Assembly (NCBI RefSeq): GCF_027943255.1
Contig: NC_072893.1
Span: 8,246,001 to 8,310,000, forward strand
Length of the DNA stretch: 64,000 nucleotides
From: Anastrepha obliqua
Taxonomy: Eukaryota > Arthropoda > Insecta > Diptera > Tephritidae
Reading direction: 5' to 3'
The notes beneath the pieces were generated by a model that saw nothing but the letters and a program-made list of their open reading frames with translations, did no database searches and had not been told where the DNA came from. This document shows, one piece after another, positions 1 through 11,270 of the stretch. A program made the translations under genes and the position numbers. How positions within the stretch are numbered: the stretch's first letter is position 1; each line of letters opens with the position of its first letter.

Positions 1-1990
1 CTCGTACTTTTGAGCCATTGTTGCTTTAGCCTGCATCAGCTTGGCTTCCACGAAATATGAAAGCCTTATTTCAGTCCCTTTGTAATATCTACTACGATTT
101 CATTTTTCCTCTTTTTTTGCCACTTTCGATTTTTAAATTTTGGCTGTGGTTGTTCAGCGCTTAACATCAGCTTGTGCTTAGCACATGTCTCTGATATTTT
201 TCTGTCTAACAACCCGTCATTGCCAATGCATGCGTTCGTTGATTAACCCAATAAAGAAAGAAAGTGCATGAACCTGCAAACTGAGCAGCCTGTTCACATA
301 CTCATAAATATAATTTTTTAACAGCTTGGCATTGTAAACAATATTACAAACAGTGGCTAAGTAAACAGTGACAAACCAAACAACTGTTGTTAAAAAATGA
401 CATTTGCCAGTCAGCGTTAAAAATTTGAACTACTTAGCGGCTCAACAAAGAGGGGACTCCGTAACTCAGAATAGCGTAATGCGGTTGTTTACCTGCAATT
501 TACACGACTTTGCATACCACAGCTGAAGTAAAGAACACTCACATCAGTATTTTATATTTTAAAAGCGTTATAAACCTAGCAGTCATGTCAATATGTCTAT
601 ACCTACATACATCGCTTGCTTGTTAGAGAAATATCATAACTCAAAAAAAGCTGGGATTTTCCTAAAACTGGGTAAAACTATGCAGTTGGTATAAGTTGCA
701 GAGAAAGTTATGATAAATTTGTATTATTTTTATGTGAGCAATTAAGTAAGAATTGTGAGGGAATGTTTTACACAAAGTAAGAACACAATGCCGCCCTTTG
801 TGCATAATTTTAATCCTTTGGAGTTATGACAGTTTTCCACGAAACTTGTAAATATGCACATACGTATGTGCGTGCAAGTATGCTTTGAATTACACACGCA
901 ATATCGTAAGTTAAAAGTCTACTGCAGACTTTTTCATGCTTTCGCTCTTTGATTCCTTTTTTTTGTCAATTGTTTGATATGAATATGTAATTTTTTTTTA
1001 CACAAATGGATAAACTGTGATATTGCCGTTTTCGTGAGTTGTTGTTGCCATTGGCGACAGCACGTGCATGAAATACAAATTATGTGCCCCTTTTTGTCGT
1101 GCCATCGCTAAAGTATATGCATAAAACCATTAGGGCACGTATTTGTATATGCTTTTACAGGACAAGGTGCAAAATGTTGCTCATACGCCCCGTCGTCGCA
1201 AGGTGATTCACTTTGTAATAACACTAAATATTGCTCATTTGCTGCAAAGGTGTCATAATAAAAAACAAACAAAAAATGTGTTAAGCTTCCAGAAATTATC
1301 ACAAGATCTTTTTTTATTTTGTGTGAAAGATGTGTAATGGCGATATCAATTAAGAGTATTTCATTTGATGAAAATATGGGAAAATAGGCAGCCTATTAAA
1401 CTGAAAACTAAAAAAATAAAAAACAAATGAATGGCATGTAATTGTAAATATAATAATTAGTTTTTTTCTCACTATAGCTTGAATCTTATGAAGGTTAATA
1501 ATTTGTGTGTTTTCCCCGAATATTTAATACTTTGTTAATAACACCGAAATCGAATAACTATCAATGACTTAAGGTAAAGAATGTCCAAAAATATTATCAA
1601 CTTTTATAGTTTAACCCGCCGTTCGTAACGTGAAGTGAAAAAGCTCTTGATTTAAAAAAAGGTGAATATTGCATCCTTTTCTACGACTTAATTTACGGGC
1701 CAGCCAATAGCTTTGCGTGATGCTATGCTTCATGTATTCTGTGTGGTTTCCCTCAGTTATGGCGTTGCTATAATAAAATACAGTCGTTATAAACTTCATA
1801 GGGTACTTCTCGTCGCACTTGATGGTTCAAGTTATGTCGTTCCTTCGTTACCCACTACTGTGTTGGCAACAAGAAGCTCGCATTTTTCGTTGGTTAGAAG
1901 AGGAAAACGATGTCAAAATAATTAACGGCATCGACGGTGGCAATGTTATGAAAAATGTTAAACAGCGGAAGGTATTTCATAATTTTTTCC
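1..1990. other. AT-rich spacer, no gene recognised
   Basis: No reading frame here exceeds about 70 codons and none resembles a protein family I know. The DNA is AT-rich with short homopolymer runs. I see no tRNA, no terminal inverted repeat and no match to other repeats in the window. Confidence 0.5.
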
Positions 1991-1997
1991 ATAGAAA

Positions 1998-2309
1998 GTG
2001 GCAGTGAAAGTTTCCAGACTTGTACTCCCAACTTTGCATAAAAACAATAACAACACTTCGTCACATAAAAAACTTATAGAAATTATTGAATTTTACAATC
2101 TTACTAAAGGTGATATTGACGCTGTCGATAGACTAAAATATACTATTCTGAAGCCCTTTGACTCTTTGCCTATAGAACTAAATATAAAACGCAAGGATTT
2201 CATTAAGTCTTTGGTATTCTCCGAATCGAAACTCATCTTGCTTGTCGACCCACACTTAAAGCATTTTCTCAGGTCGGTTTCTTATTCAATGTTTCACACA
2301 AGGCTCTAA
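1998..2309 (+). pseudogene. piggyBac-like transposase fragment
   Basis: The plus-strand frame is 103 codons long. It contains EIIEFYNLTKGDIDAVDRL (about residues 27-46), very close to the EIIEFYNKTKGGVDxVD block of piggyBac-family (DDE_Tnp_1_7) transposases, which carries a catalytic aspartate. The preceding VLPTLHKNN fits the VxLLSTxH strand just upstream in the family. Sequence after about 2145 no longer follows the family. A full transposase is near 600 residues, so this is a scrap of one domain. I see neither flanking TTAA nor terminal repeats, so the element's limits are unknown. Confidence 0.55.
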
Positions 2310-2624
2310 TATACAAGAAGATATACCAGAACAAGAATGAAAAAAGCTGTGAATTTCGTCCTCGGAATATAGACATAAAATATACAAAAATGCATTTCAA
2401 AAAAACTATTTGTCCAAGTCTCTGTCAAATACTTTTAAAGGAAAGCGTAGAGTAAAAATTGTCAATTTTGGCCATGGAACTTTTATGTTTGGTGTTACTT
2501 CTTTAAATTGTTTGATCGATACTTTACGGGATATCGATCACTACAGCCATCTACCGAGAAAGTAATGGATTTCGTCTTCCCCAAATTAATATATGGCTAT
2601 GCAGTTTTATAGCATTTATTATTT
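2310..2624. other. spacer, nothing recognised
   Basis: AT-rich DNA between the piggyBac-like scrap and the mitochondrial insertion. No frame, repeat or RNA signal that I can support. Confidence 0.4.
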
Positions 2625-3058
2625 ATACTCGCCTGTTTAACGAAAACATGTCTTTTTGAATTATATTTAAAGTCTGACCTGCCCACTGAATAATTTTAAA
2701 TGGCCGCAGTATTCTGACTGTGCAAAGGTAGCATAATCGTTAGTCTTTTAATTGAAGGCTGGTATGAACGGTTGGACGAAGTATAAGCTGTTTCATATAA
2801 ATTTATAATAGAATTTTATATTTTAGTTAAAAAGCTAAAATTTTATTAAAAGACGAGAAGACCCTATAAATCTTTATATTTAATATTAACTAAATTTTTT
2901 TGATTTATTTAATTTTTTTAATATTAATTATTTTGTTGGGGTGATATTAAAATTTAATGAACTTTTAATTTTTTTAAAATCATTAATTTATGAATTATTG
3001 ATCCATTAATAGTGATTATAAGATTAAGTTACTTTAGGGATAACAGCGTAATTTTTGA
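2625..3058 (+). pseudogene. Nuclear copy of mitochondrial 16S rRNA (NUMT)
   Basis: The stretch reads in rRNA sense through conserved landmarks of insect mitochondrial large-subunit rRNA. It opens with CGCCTGTTTAACGAAAACAT, almost the standard 16S primer site. It then has CTGCCCACTGAATAATTTTA, GGCCGCAGTATTCTGACTGT, AAAGACGAGAAGACCCTATA, and finally TACTTTAGGGATAACAGCG, which belongs to the peptidyl-transferase loop region. AT content between landmarks is high, as in flies. Both flanks are unrelated nuclear DNA containing transposon scraps, so this is a roughly 430-bp mitochondrial insertion and not a working gene. It covers only the middle-to-3' third of 16S. Confidence 0.93.
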
Positions 3059-3129
3059 TGTATAACTTGAGCTTTAAACTTTGTAAAAAATTAAAAAAAG
3101 CACCAAAATTTTATCAAAATTAAAAAGAT

Positions 3130-3555
3130 TTGACTGAATTTTTACAAAAATTTTGTTAAAATGATGTCTAAATTCCCCATACATATATGGGCCAAGGACT
3201 GTCACTTCAGCAGCACTCTCCATACGTCCGCGAAGAACCGACTGTCGTGGGAACGACGCTGTTGCCTATTTTCTTGCATATAAGAAAAATTTCGAGGCAT
3301 AGTTATATGAAAGAAATTGCATAATACCGTCAACAAACAAAAAACTATTAAAATTAAAAAAAAATTTTAGTCTGAATATTTACATAACTTTTGTTCAAAT
3401 GATGTCTAAATTCAAAGTGGCTGAAAATTTCCATTGATTTCTGATATGTTTTTTTTTTTTGTCGACGGTGTTGCCTATTTTCTTGCATATGAAACAAATT
3501 TTGAGGCATAGTTGTCATGCATTATACAGTCAACAAAAAAAAAACTTTAAAATCA
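3130..3555. repeat. Degenerate two-unit tandem duplication
   Basis: Two diverged units lie in the same order. TGAATTTTTACAAAAATTTT then AAATGATGTCTAAATTC at about 3134 recurs as TGAATATTTACATAACTTTT then AAATGATGTCTAAATTC at about 3372. TGTTGCCTATTTTCTTGCAT and GAGGCATAGTT near 3262 recur near 3468. Unit spacing is 206-238 bp because of indels. It starts next to the mitochondrial insertion, but the unit itself is not 16S sequence. No coding potential is seen. Confidence 0.6.
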
Positions 3556-3559
3556 TGGA

Positions 3560-4880
3560 AATTTTGAACCACTTTGCAAAATATTATACCAACATTTTTC
3601 CAAAAATAAATAATTTAAATGCGAAAGGAAAATTTTTTGATTTTGTTTCTTAATTTCGTACAAAGTTTGAGACTTTAAGCTGCATAAAATTTGGTGTAGT
3701 ATGAATTATATTTCAATAAAAAATAATAAAGAAATAAAATAATATATTAGTAAATATTAAAAACTTTGCAAGATATCGCACTACTATTATTTTGATCGTT
3801 GCTGTAAATTTTTTAATAAAATACGTAAAATAATGCAGTATCAGCATTAATTAACCAGATAAGTAAGAGGTGGATGGTTTGGAAGTTATAAAATTCATCA
3901 TCTATTTCACCTTAGTCGCCCTCTACTTTGAGACTCCATTACCATTTCTGCATTTAGTCGCCTATAGGGCAATAATACCATCAATTTTGCTAATAGCGAA
4001 GCTTTTAGACGCTTTGATGAGGAAACGTGATGCCATCAAGTGAAGAATCAACTCACTTGACTTACATGTCGATAACAAAATCCTTAATTTTCGCCAGTCT
4101 TCATAAACGTCAAATAAAAGTCAACGCAGCAAAGAGCGACAACTCTGAATACCAACGAAATGCCTACCGAGCATTGCATCTTAACGCACTATTGTGCTTT
4201 GGCGGCATTGTTTATGCTGTCAAGTGGGACAAATTTATACGTGGATGTAATGAAATGATGTCACCACCAGCGACATGCCCATCTGCTGCTTTTTTCATTG
4301 CTTGCAATCAACAAGGGCTGCTGCGTATTTTCCACGCACATAATTTGCCTTTGCTGCTCGTATCTGAATGGCTGGCTTAATTGCTCATTTGTGGCATTGT
4401 GCGAGTATATTTGCGGCATGTATTCTTTACTCACACTATAATAAATCAACATTTATGGGTAGGAGAAGACAGTATGCAGTATTTACCGTAGATGTTCGAG
4501 CATGTGTTGCGTGCCTTTTAGAGTATCTGTGAGCTTGTTTTGAGGGTCAATATACAAATTATCTTTCATATCAGTAAACACGTAATATTCAGTTTATTTG
4601 AGTACAAGCCATCTTATTTTTGTGTACACATTTTATTTATTTATTTACTGGAAATATAATTATAGATAATCTTCTTCTTTATTATAGGATTAAGTCCTCT
4701 TTTTCAACAGTTTGCTTGATATAAAAGATACAATTCGTCGATTGTATGTAAAAAATATTAGCTATCGAGAGCTGGATGTCCAACACTCATTCCTGTGTTT
4801 GAGATAGCATCCAGGTGGCCTTGTAGTCGCCGGTTTCCCAATCATTATATGCAGATTTAGCCAACCTATTGTAAGGCATG
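3560..4880. other. AT-rich spacer, no gene recognised
   Basis: The longest frame (4027-4380, 117 codons, plus strand) has no family resemblance and low-information composition, so I do not call it a gene. No terminal repeats or RNA genes are visible. Confidence 0.4.
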
Positions 4881-5092
4881 TATCTTTTTTTTCTTTTGTT
4901 TTTAAGGAGGTGTAAAAGCAATCGAACGCCTTAGTCTGTGTGGGACTTTAACGCCACTAAAAGCACCTCAAGTCCGACGGTTGATCCTACAAGAATACCG
5001 TTTTGGTAATTATGTCTGAAGAATAAGCTCAATCGTCAGTTATATTCGTCTGTTGTTCGTCTTGCTGCATTTTATCAATGCGACAGTTGTTG

Positions 5093-5490
5093 TTACTGCC
5101 GCGTTCGTCTCGCATCATTCCTTTGCCTCCAATAAAAGTTGCGAAGTTCCTGGATAATTAGTGTTGCAAACACGTGTACCGCCATCCATTTTTCATTCGA
5201 CTCAAGCATTTGTGGAACTAGGTTATTGTGCGTCAGAAACACACCAGTTGTTCTTGCTAGATCACCGCGTTTCTTTACGAACCCGCTGCAATAAAAGGTC
5301 ACATGCTCGACCGTCTTCTCTTCGTCCAAGCATTCTGGACCATAAGGACTACCAACCAAGTGTAGGCTATGCAGATATTTTTGGAAGCATCCATGTCTAA
5401 TTAATAGCTGCGTTAGGAACAAATCAACGTCTCCGTGTTTTCGACAGATCCACTCGTTAATCTGTGGGATCAACCTATGCGTCCACATGG
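5093..5490 (-). pseudogene. R1-like LINE, C-terminal end of ORF2
   Basis: The minus-strand frame reads LIPQINEWICRKHGDVD then LFLTQLLIRHGCFQKYLHSL, followed by CLDEEKTVEHVTFYCSGF. This is the order seen downstream of the reverse transcriptase in R1-type non-LTR elements: an RxGEVxxYLTQxLxGHGCF block, then a Cys/His-rich zf-RVT-like segment with EHVxFxCPRF. The cysteine knuckle is partly lost. The catalytic reverse transcriptase is absent and the upstream side is cut at about 5490, where a mariner scrap of opposite strand starts. It is a dead 3' fragment. Confidence 0.72.
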
Positions 5491-5509
5491 GTTCTCTGCG
5501 AATGAACGA

Positions 5510-5646
5510 AGAACTGCTAAGCCAAGTTTACATCCGAAAAAGCCGCCTTTGCGTGTTTGGTGGGGTGTGCGTGGAATCGTCCATGTTGAAGTGCTTAACA
5601 TGAACCTGGAGAAACAGTTAATGCAGGCCTTTATTATAAGCAATTA
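5510..5646 (+). pseudogene. mariner transposase scrap
   Basis: The plus-strand translation AKPSLHPKKPPLRVWWGVRG followed by IVHVEVLNMN matches the (A/K)PxLHPKKVLLxVWWDxKGIVxxELL block of mariner (Transposase_1) proteins. This block lies between the first and second catalytic aspartates. The usual WWD is WWG here. About 45 codons survive, with no catalytic residue and no terminal repeat. Confidence 0.7.
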
Positions 5647-5950
5647 GATTATTAGCTCGAGTAAATCAATCATTAATTCAAAAGTATCTAGCGATTATCA
5701 ATAGAAAATGCGTTATTTTGAACATGAAAAATGCTGGAAAAAATAATGGTTTGGGGCGAGGGAGATTTGCATTCTTCTTCTTCTTAACAAATAAAAGTTT
5801 TCAAAATTTGGTTGATATGAAAAAGGATTTTTATCGATCCGACATTGAAAATTTGCAATTAGATGGCGGGGGTTGTTGCCAAGGAGGGTGATTAAATCTT
5901 TAACTAAAAGGAGAAACGTGTAACACATTTATGGTAAAATTATAAAGTAC

Positions 5951-6150
5951 ATGGAAAAGGTGCGCATCTCAGACAGTGCACTCTGTCCAGCATGTAGAGA
6001 GGAGGATGAGACGGCGGACCACTTTCTGTGCGTCTACCCAGCCTTCGCTCGAATCAGGCTTTAGGTCTTTGGCATTGATGGGTTGAGAAGCGACCACCTT
6101 GGCTCTTTGGCACCTCAGATCTACTCAGATTTCTTCGGCAATCGAGTATA
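5951..6150 (+). pseudogene. LINE C-terminal zinc-knuckle fragment
   Basis: The frame MEKVRISDSALCPACREEDE followed by TADHFLCVYPAFARIRL has the CPxCxxxxETxxHFLCxCPAxxxxR signature found after the RNase H or reverse transcriptase domain of I-group LINEs. One stop follows, after which VFGIDGLRSDHLGSL continues the family pattern. Only this tail is present. Confidence 0.68.
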
Positions 6151-6525
6151 TCAAAACAAAATTAAAAAAAAAACACACAAATTTATTTATTCTAATTTAC
6201 TGTAAAAAATGGCATTATTTTGCTGTCCCCCTACTTAAAATATTCGACGTCATATTAACTTTAAACAAACTTAAACAATTTTATTTTTTACCCGGCGAGT
6301 AGTATAAAGGTATAAAGTCAAAAACAAAGGCACTTCCATATTGTAATGATAATAATGATAATAATAAAAAAATATATAATAAATATAAAATATAATAATA
6401 TAAAAGTATACATATATAAATGCTACCAGAAATAAATAAGAATAAAGGCACGTTTGGAAAACAGAGTCACTCTCAGATGAACTTGCAGAAGGCCTAATTT
6501 TCAAGCTTTCCAAAAACAGGCGGCT

Positions 6526-7228
6526 TGACCGAGCGAAAAAATTGGCAGGGCATTACACTTATAAGAATGATCAACAAAATTATAGCGCATATTCTGAACA
6601 GGCTTTTAGCTGCAGTCATATTGCTGAATATGAGGAAAGAGCCAGCCATGTTTCGGTCACACAAATCATTTGTAGATCACGTCAACAGCTTACGAATCAT
6701 CGTCGAACAATCGGTAGAGTAAAGATCATCGCTTAACATGGTATTCATCGACTTTGTAAAGGCCTTCGACACATTAGAGCACGATGCCATTTGGAAAGTG
6801 TTGGCGTGCAAAGAAATACCAAAGAAGACGAAATCGCTGGCCTAAGCATTGTGTGCTAAGGCAAATTGCCGATTTCTTTATGAAAATCAACTTGGTGACA
6901 AAAAAGCTGTTACATGTGGTGTGAGTCAAGACCGCATTTTATATCATTACTTTTCAATACTGTGTTGGACACTGTGTTCTTTAAGGTAACTAAGAAAAAT
7001 GTTGACAAAACTAAAGCTCCGAATGTAACGAGCAGTGATTATAGAATAAGTCGTTGGAAAATGTATAGCGTTTTTGTTACTTAGGCTCCATCCTTGACAA
7101 ATTCGGCGGCTCTGCGGCAGATAACGTTTATCTGATTGCAAAAGCTAGACAAGCTTTCGGCACCCTGTGCCCAGTGTAGAACTCTCGCGTAATTTTCCGC
7201 CGTACAAAACTAAAAATCTTCGAATCGG
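6526..7228 (+). pseudogene. Degenerate LINE reverse transcriptase (RTE/CR1-like)
   Basis: Broken plus-strand frames follow the RVT_1 order. NWQGITLIRMINKIIAHILN (6540-6600) is the NWRGITLLxxxxKI block. DHVNSLRIIVEQSVE is the DQxxTLRxIxEQ helix. MVFIDFVKAFDTLEHDAIWK (6738-6800) is motif A with its catalytic aspartate. A weak motif B (VTCGVSQD) follows near 6915. The YADD box cannot be found. Near 7085-7190 a YLGSILDKFGGSADNVYL and KARQAFGTL segment marks the post-RT region. Several stops and frameshifts show that it is long dead. The 3' side runs into a mariner fragment. Confidence 0.75.
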
Positions 7229-7345
7229 TGCGACTTCTTTTTGTTCCCCAAGTTGAAGTTACCACTTCGTGGAAAGCGATTTCAGTTAATAGAGGAGATC
7301 AAAGAGAATGGGACGATCCAATGTGCTTTGAGAGGAGCACAAAAA
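7229..7345 (+). pseudogene. mariner transposase C-terminal scrap
   Basis: DFFLFPKLKLPLRGKRFQ then LIEEIKENGTIQCALRG reads in one frame from about 7230. DFFLFPKLK contains the third catalytic aspartate (SPDLAPCDFFLFPKLK in the family) and RGRRFxSIEEIK follows it in mariner proteins. Everything upstream of the last aspartate is missing. It is fused directly to the LINE remnant on its left. Confidence 0.7.
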
Positions 7346-8027
7346 TATTAAATACTGAATTTATGATACTACATTTTTTTTATATTTTTTAATTTTCCAT
7401 TTTTTTTTTTTAATTTTTCCTCTCTACATATATAAAGCACTCTGAAAAATAATTATTTAATATTTCTTCATTTATTCGTGTACAATATAAAATGATAAAC
7501 TGTTTTTTTTTTTGCCAATTTCGTAAATTTCCCATTTTCAATGTAACTCAACGAGATAGTAAACAAACTAAATTTCTTAAAGTTCACCCGAACTCTTCAG
7601 CAACCTCAACCTTCACCTTTCAGCAACTAAACTCAAAATGGTGCCACGTATGAATCTCCTAGCCCAGTCCACATCCTGAACTGAATTCAATTCCAGCGAG
7701 CCGGCTGTTATTGTATTTCCAAGTGGTCATTGCCCGGTCAAATCGTTGTATTATTCTTATACGCCTATTAGTAATTCATGTGGTAGTCTCCGAAACAAAA
7801 CAAAAAATTGTTTGTTTTTATAAATAAGTTTGCGCGCATCAGATATTTTATGTGATCTCATTTGTATTTAGATGCGTAAATAAGAATTCGTTTACATTTG
7901 TGTGTATGTATGTGGGCATATTGAAAGAGCAAATGACATTCTGATGGTATTGCGGCTCACAACGCGGTTTTTGTGATTATTCGAACAATACTTATTGATG
8001 TGTTCGCACATACATGCATGGACAAGT
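7346..8027. other. AT-rich spacer
   Basis: Contains long T and A runs (7376-7420, 7501-7515) and no frame or repeat that I can assign. Confidence 0.4.
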
Positions 8028-8545
8028 GAAGGGTCCTGCCAAAGTGACGCCTAGGAGATAGTAGTGAATAGTTCTTAAATAGAAATATATTAGATATAAA
8101 TAAATATATAATAATAAATAAATAATAAAATCAGGTACCGAATTTTGATCTCATCATTGACCTTTGTCAAGAGGACGGATGTAGAATTTTCCAATATAGA
8201 ACGCGATTAAGACTATTGTGACTTTTTATGAAAATGGTCGATCTTTAAGACCAACATATCCCAAAATTCGTGATTTTTTGGTGAAAAGAATCATCTGAAT
8301 GAATCGACAATTCAAAGGATGTTGAATGAGTTTCAAGAAACTGGTTCTATCGAGAATAGAAAAAGGACTGGCAATCCAAAAACTGCTCATTCTGTTGCGA
8401 ATATTGCTGTTGCGGAAAGTGTTGCTGAACAACCTTCAACGTCGATATCTCGACATTCTCAACAATCACGTCATCATGAATCGACTGTTTGACGCATTTT
8501 AGCTGAAGCCGTGCTCAGGGTGGACATTTAAATGATAAAATGTTC
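8028..8545 (+). mobile_element. DUF4817-type ITm transposon, 5' end
   Basis: The left boundary GGGTCCTGCCAAAGTGACGC recurs in related form at 57854, marking the terminus of one element family. Downstream (8195-8530) a broken frame reads FYENGRSLRPTYPKIRDFFG, NESTIQRMLNEFQETGSIEN and then an RILAEA-type segment. This is the FENGRSxxxTYRxLRDFFG / NESTIxRLVxKFEETGSV pattern of the helix-turn-helix DUF4817 found at the N-terminus of an IS630/Tc1/mariner-superfamily transposase group in arthropods. The DDE catalytic domain is absent after about 8540. The element is 5'-intact and 3'-truncated. Confidence 0.75.
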
Positions 8546-8743
8546 GACATATAATTGCTAAAAGCGATATTTTGAATAAAATAAAAACAAACAGAAACGG
8601 GAAAAAATCTGAATTTTTTTATTTTATTTTTTTATTTTATTTTATTTTAAAGCAACAAGGGGGACTTCTGACTATCTTTCCAGAGCTCTAAATACAATGG
8701 ACTTTTTAGCCTGAGTGTTTTAGGAGCCACCAAATCTTTCTTA

Positions 8744-8950
8744 GGTGGCCGCCGTAGCCGAATGGGTTGGTGCATGACTACCATTCGGAATTCACAGAGA
8801 GAACGTAGGATCGAATCTCGGTGGAGCAGCAAAAATGTAGAGTGTATTTCTGCCGTGAAAAAGCTCCTCATAAAAAAATATCTGGCGTTCGGAGTCGGCC
8901 CTCCATTTGTGGAACAACATCAATACGTGCACCACAAATTTTCACTGTGA
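8744..8950 (+). repeat. tRNA-derived SINE, copy 1 (internally deleted)
   Basis: The head GGCCGCCGTAGCCGAATGGG carries a polymerase III A box (TAGCCGAATGGGTTGG). About 45 bp later is the B-box-like GGATCGAATCTCGG. The spacing and the flanking CGTAGG.TCGAATC resemble a class II (Ser/Leu-type) tRNA. The body shares GTGTATTTCTGCC.TGAAAA, AAGCTCCTCATAAAA, CGTTCGGAGTCGG and CCATTTGTGGAACAACATCA with the copy at 38191-38511. Two body segments present in that copy are missing here, and the 3' tail is lost near 8945. Confidence 0.85.
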
Positions 8951-9076
8951 CTTCCCACTTTTCTCGAAAATCACCTACTTCTTCTCTCTATCTAAATATT
9001 ATCTCTATTTTGTTGCTTTCATAGTAGTCCCCCTGGGATAAAAAACCGCCCCTTCATTTATTTCATTTTAATATTA

Positions 9077-10122
9077 GTTTGGGGAATAAGTTCGTAGCGT
9101 TTTAACCGGAGACATTTATTTGAACAAAAAACAATAATTATATAATTAAGAAAATCAATTATAGCGGAATTGATGGTAATCGGTCAATGCAAGGTCCGGA
9201 TAATACGGCGTATGCTGAAGGACTTCCCATTCGAGCTCTGAGAGTGCGGCTTTGACTACTTGCGGCCAACATGGGGCCTGGCATTGTCATTAATGGGTAT
9301 AGTTTGACCGTATCCATCAGGTCTTTTCAGCCGAATAGCCTCAATCACGCAGTGTAGCTGGGTGATGTACAGCCCCTTATTGACCGTGGCGTTCTTTTCG
9401 GGCATTTACCAGTGCACCATGACGTCCCAGTCCCACCAAACTCATATCATGATCTTCTTTGGATGAAGATACGGCTTGCCTCTAGGCTTTGACGTATCTC
9501 CTATAGCCACCCACTTTTTTCTTTGCTTTATATTGATGTATAGGCACCATTTCTCATCTCCCGAGACGACTCGGTACAAAAAGCGCTGTTTACGCTCGCG
9601 TGTTAGTCCATGACGCGTGAGAAGCTGAGAAGCAATTTGAAGGCGACTGTCTTTGTATTTTTCGTTGAGCTCATGAGGCGCGCAGCCTCCCAATTTTTCG
9701 GTAAATCCCATTGAATGTAGGTGATGGAGAATCGTTTTATAACCGCAATTCCTTTTTTCCGCCAGTTAACGCCTGATTTGGCGACCACTGCTTCAAAAGT
9801 GATTTGAGACGTTCTTCCGTCCATTTCCGTGCTGTAGACTCGCCTCGACACCTTCTCCATACACGTCGCAAATGTTCAGGGCTGCTTCGGCAGCTTTTTG
9901 ACCTCGATAACAAGCAAATAAGAGCAGGTATCGAAAATGTTGATTTTTGCCTCCTGGGTATTCCATTTTTAAGCCTCAAAACTTATGAAAAATTAAATAA
10001 CTCAAAAACACAACTAACATAGTTTTGTAGAGCAGAAAGAGGTCTATCGAATTATCTATTACCCTTTGTCGTTATCAAATAAAAGAAAATATAAAAAGGG
10101 ACGGAACTTATTCCCCAACGAA
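9077..10122 (-). mobile_element. mariner element, near full-length, inactive
   Basis: The ends are inverted copies: TTGGGGAATAAGTTCGTAGC on the left matches TTGGGGAATAAGTTCCGTCC read from the right, each next to TA. Inside, the minus strand encodes a mariner transposase in broken frames. An N-terminal HFRYLLLFACYRGQKAAEAA (about 9940-9880) is the HTH_48 start. WEAA..MSSTKNTKTVAF and VVSGDEKWCLYINIK (near 9565) hold the first catalytic Asp. NDNARPHVGR (about 9270) is the second, and PDLALTDYHQF (about 9190) the third. Length is about 1.05 kb against a usual 1.3 kb, so the C-terminus is shortened. Stops and frameshifts make it non-autonomous. Confidence 0.88.
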
Positions 10123-10269
10123 TAAATTGAAATACCTTTTTAAAATAAATATTGAAATTACTTTGGTGATCCAAATATTTGTTGCAAGAAACTGATTGCA
10201 TTTTTGTAATTTGCTTTTAGTTTTTTTTATTTAAATCTTTTTGTTTTTGATATTTCACCATAACCTAAT

Positions 10270-10866
10270 TGTCTTTAGTGGTACCAGATGGAGGATGGTT
10301 TCCTTGTAGTAGGCTTCTTGTAATATTCTGTGGTCTTGTATGGCGACATTGTAACCTCTCATATTGCATCCTAAACATTTCATTCGGGTTCTAGCTAATA
10401 CAGGTCAAGAACATAGAAGGTGTTCAAGAGTTTCCCTCTCCTCTAATTCACTGCAAAATCTGCAGCTATCGTTGTTTGCAATTCCCATCTTGTATGCGTG
10501 TGCCGCTAACAAATTGTGGCCTGGAAGTGTACCTACGATACTTCGGCTTTTCTTTCTTCTTTTTATCTGCCTTCTGTGTACACATGATTTTCGCGGTTTT
10601 GCAAGTGGCCACCTCCTGTCTATCCATATTTTCATGTTCGCAGCGTAAACACCGTTATGGCAATCTCATCTACAATTTCGTTTCCTGCAATGCCCTTATC
10701 TCTCTCTATGGCTTCCCTGGTCCTAAGAACGTTTTTAGATGAAATTTCATATGAGTTTTTTACCTTTATTGGCGCTTGACTGTCAACGTATATATTTATG
10801 TTGGAGTTGCTCGATGTCTTTGATGTCCTTGCTAGTGCCATTTCTGCAGCCTTTCCTACAGCAACT
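10270..10866 (-). pseudogene. I-group LINE, RNase H and zinc-knuckle end
   Basis: On the minus strand SNSNINIYVDSQAPIKV (about 10820-10770) is the xIYxDSQAAIKAL segment of the RNase H domain carried by some LINEs. GNEIVDEIA (near 10680) is its HxGxxGNExADxLA end. TGHNLLAAHAYKMGIAN and CRFCSELEERETLEHLLCS (10500-10440) are the zf-RVT knuckle. The 3' side runs out in an A-rich stretch near 10200-10260. A frameshift separates RNase H and knuckle. At about 10866 the frame passes abruptly into a different transposase (10867-11270). Confidence 0.75.
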
Positions 10867-11270
10867 GTACTGGAATCTTATGGGAAGATCCAACGATATA
10901 TCTGGAAGAGAGTACTGCTCAACTGCTTCACCATGTCTTCTAAAACATCCTCCTGGTACACTTTTGGTCTTCTCTTAACTCCTTTTTTGCAGAAAGCATG
11001 AGATGCGACGCCTTTACAAGACACTCCCCACCAAACCGTTACAGAGGCTGGATAGTGGTCACGCTGTACCTGTACACTTGGAACAACATTTTTTGCGTTT
11101 TAGAAGTTTCAGCATAAATTTTGTTGTTTTGGTTATTAAAAACTTCTTCAACAATGAACATTTTCGGATCTGTGAAAAGAATATTTTCATGGCCGTTGAC
11201 CGCGTGCCACTGAAGCAGCTGCTTTCATCCGTCGAGTCTAATGTAAAACTTGTCACGGAATTTATGGCGA
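10867..11270 (-). pseudogene. ITm-superfamily transposase fragment
   Basis: Minus-strand frames read NILF.D-type and EEVFNNQNNKIYAE segments (about 11215-11120), then PASVTVWWGVSCKGVASHAF (11045-10985) and KVYQEDVLEDMVKQLSSTLF with YRWIFP (to about 10880). This is the order of the central DDE region in an IS630/Tc1/mariner transposase group: first Asp region, VWWGVS strand, YxExVLxxVV..L, WxFQQDSAPAHKA. The second catalytic aspartate is just lost at the break (WIFP, stop, DS). The element is cut by the LINE on its left. It is related to, but distinct from, the copies at 41359, 48338 and 51005. Confidence 0.68.

Noticed and set aside
2625..3058. Functional mitochondrial rRNA gene
   Set aside because: Only a partial 16S with no mitochondrial neighbours; nuclear transposon remnants lie on both sides.
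4027..4380. 117-codon plus-strand frame
   Set aside because: No recognisable motif, no upstream or downstream gene signals, and composition like other spacer frames.
8755..8821. tRNA gene suggested by A and B boxes
   Set aside because: The head cannot form a full cloverleaf with a proper anticodon arm and is followed by the SINE body; the same head recurs four more times.
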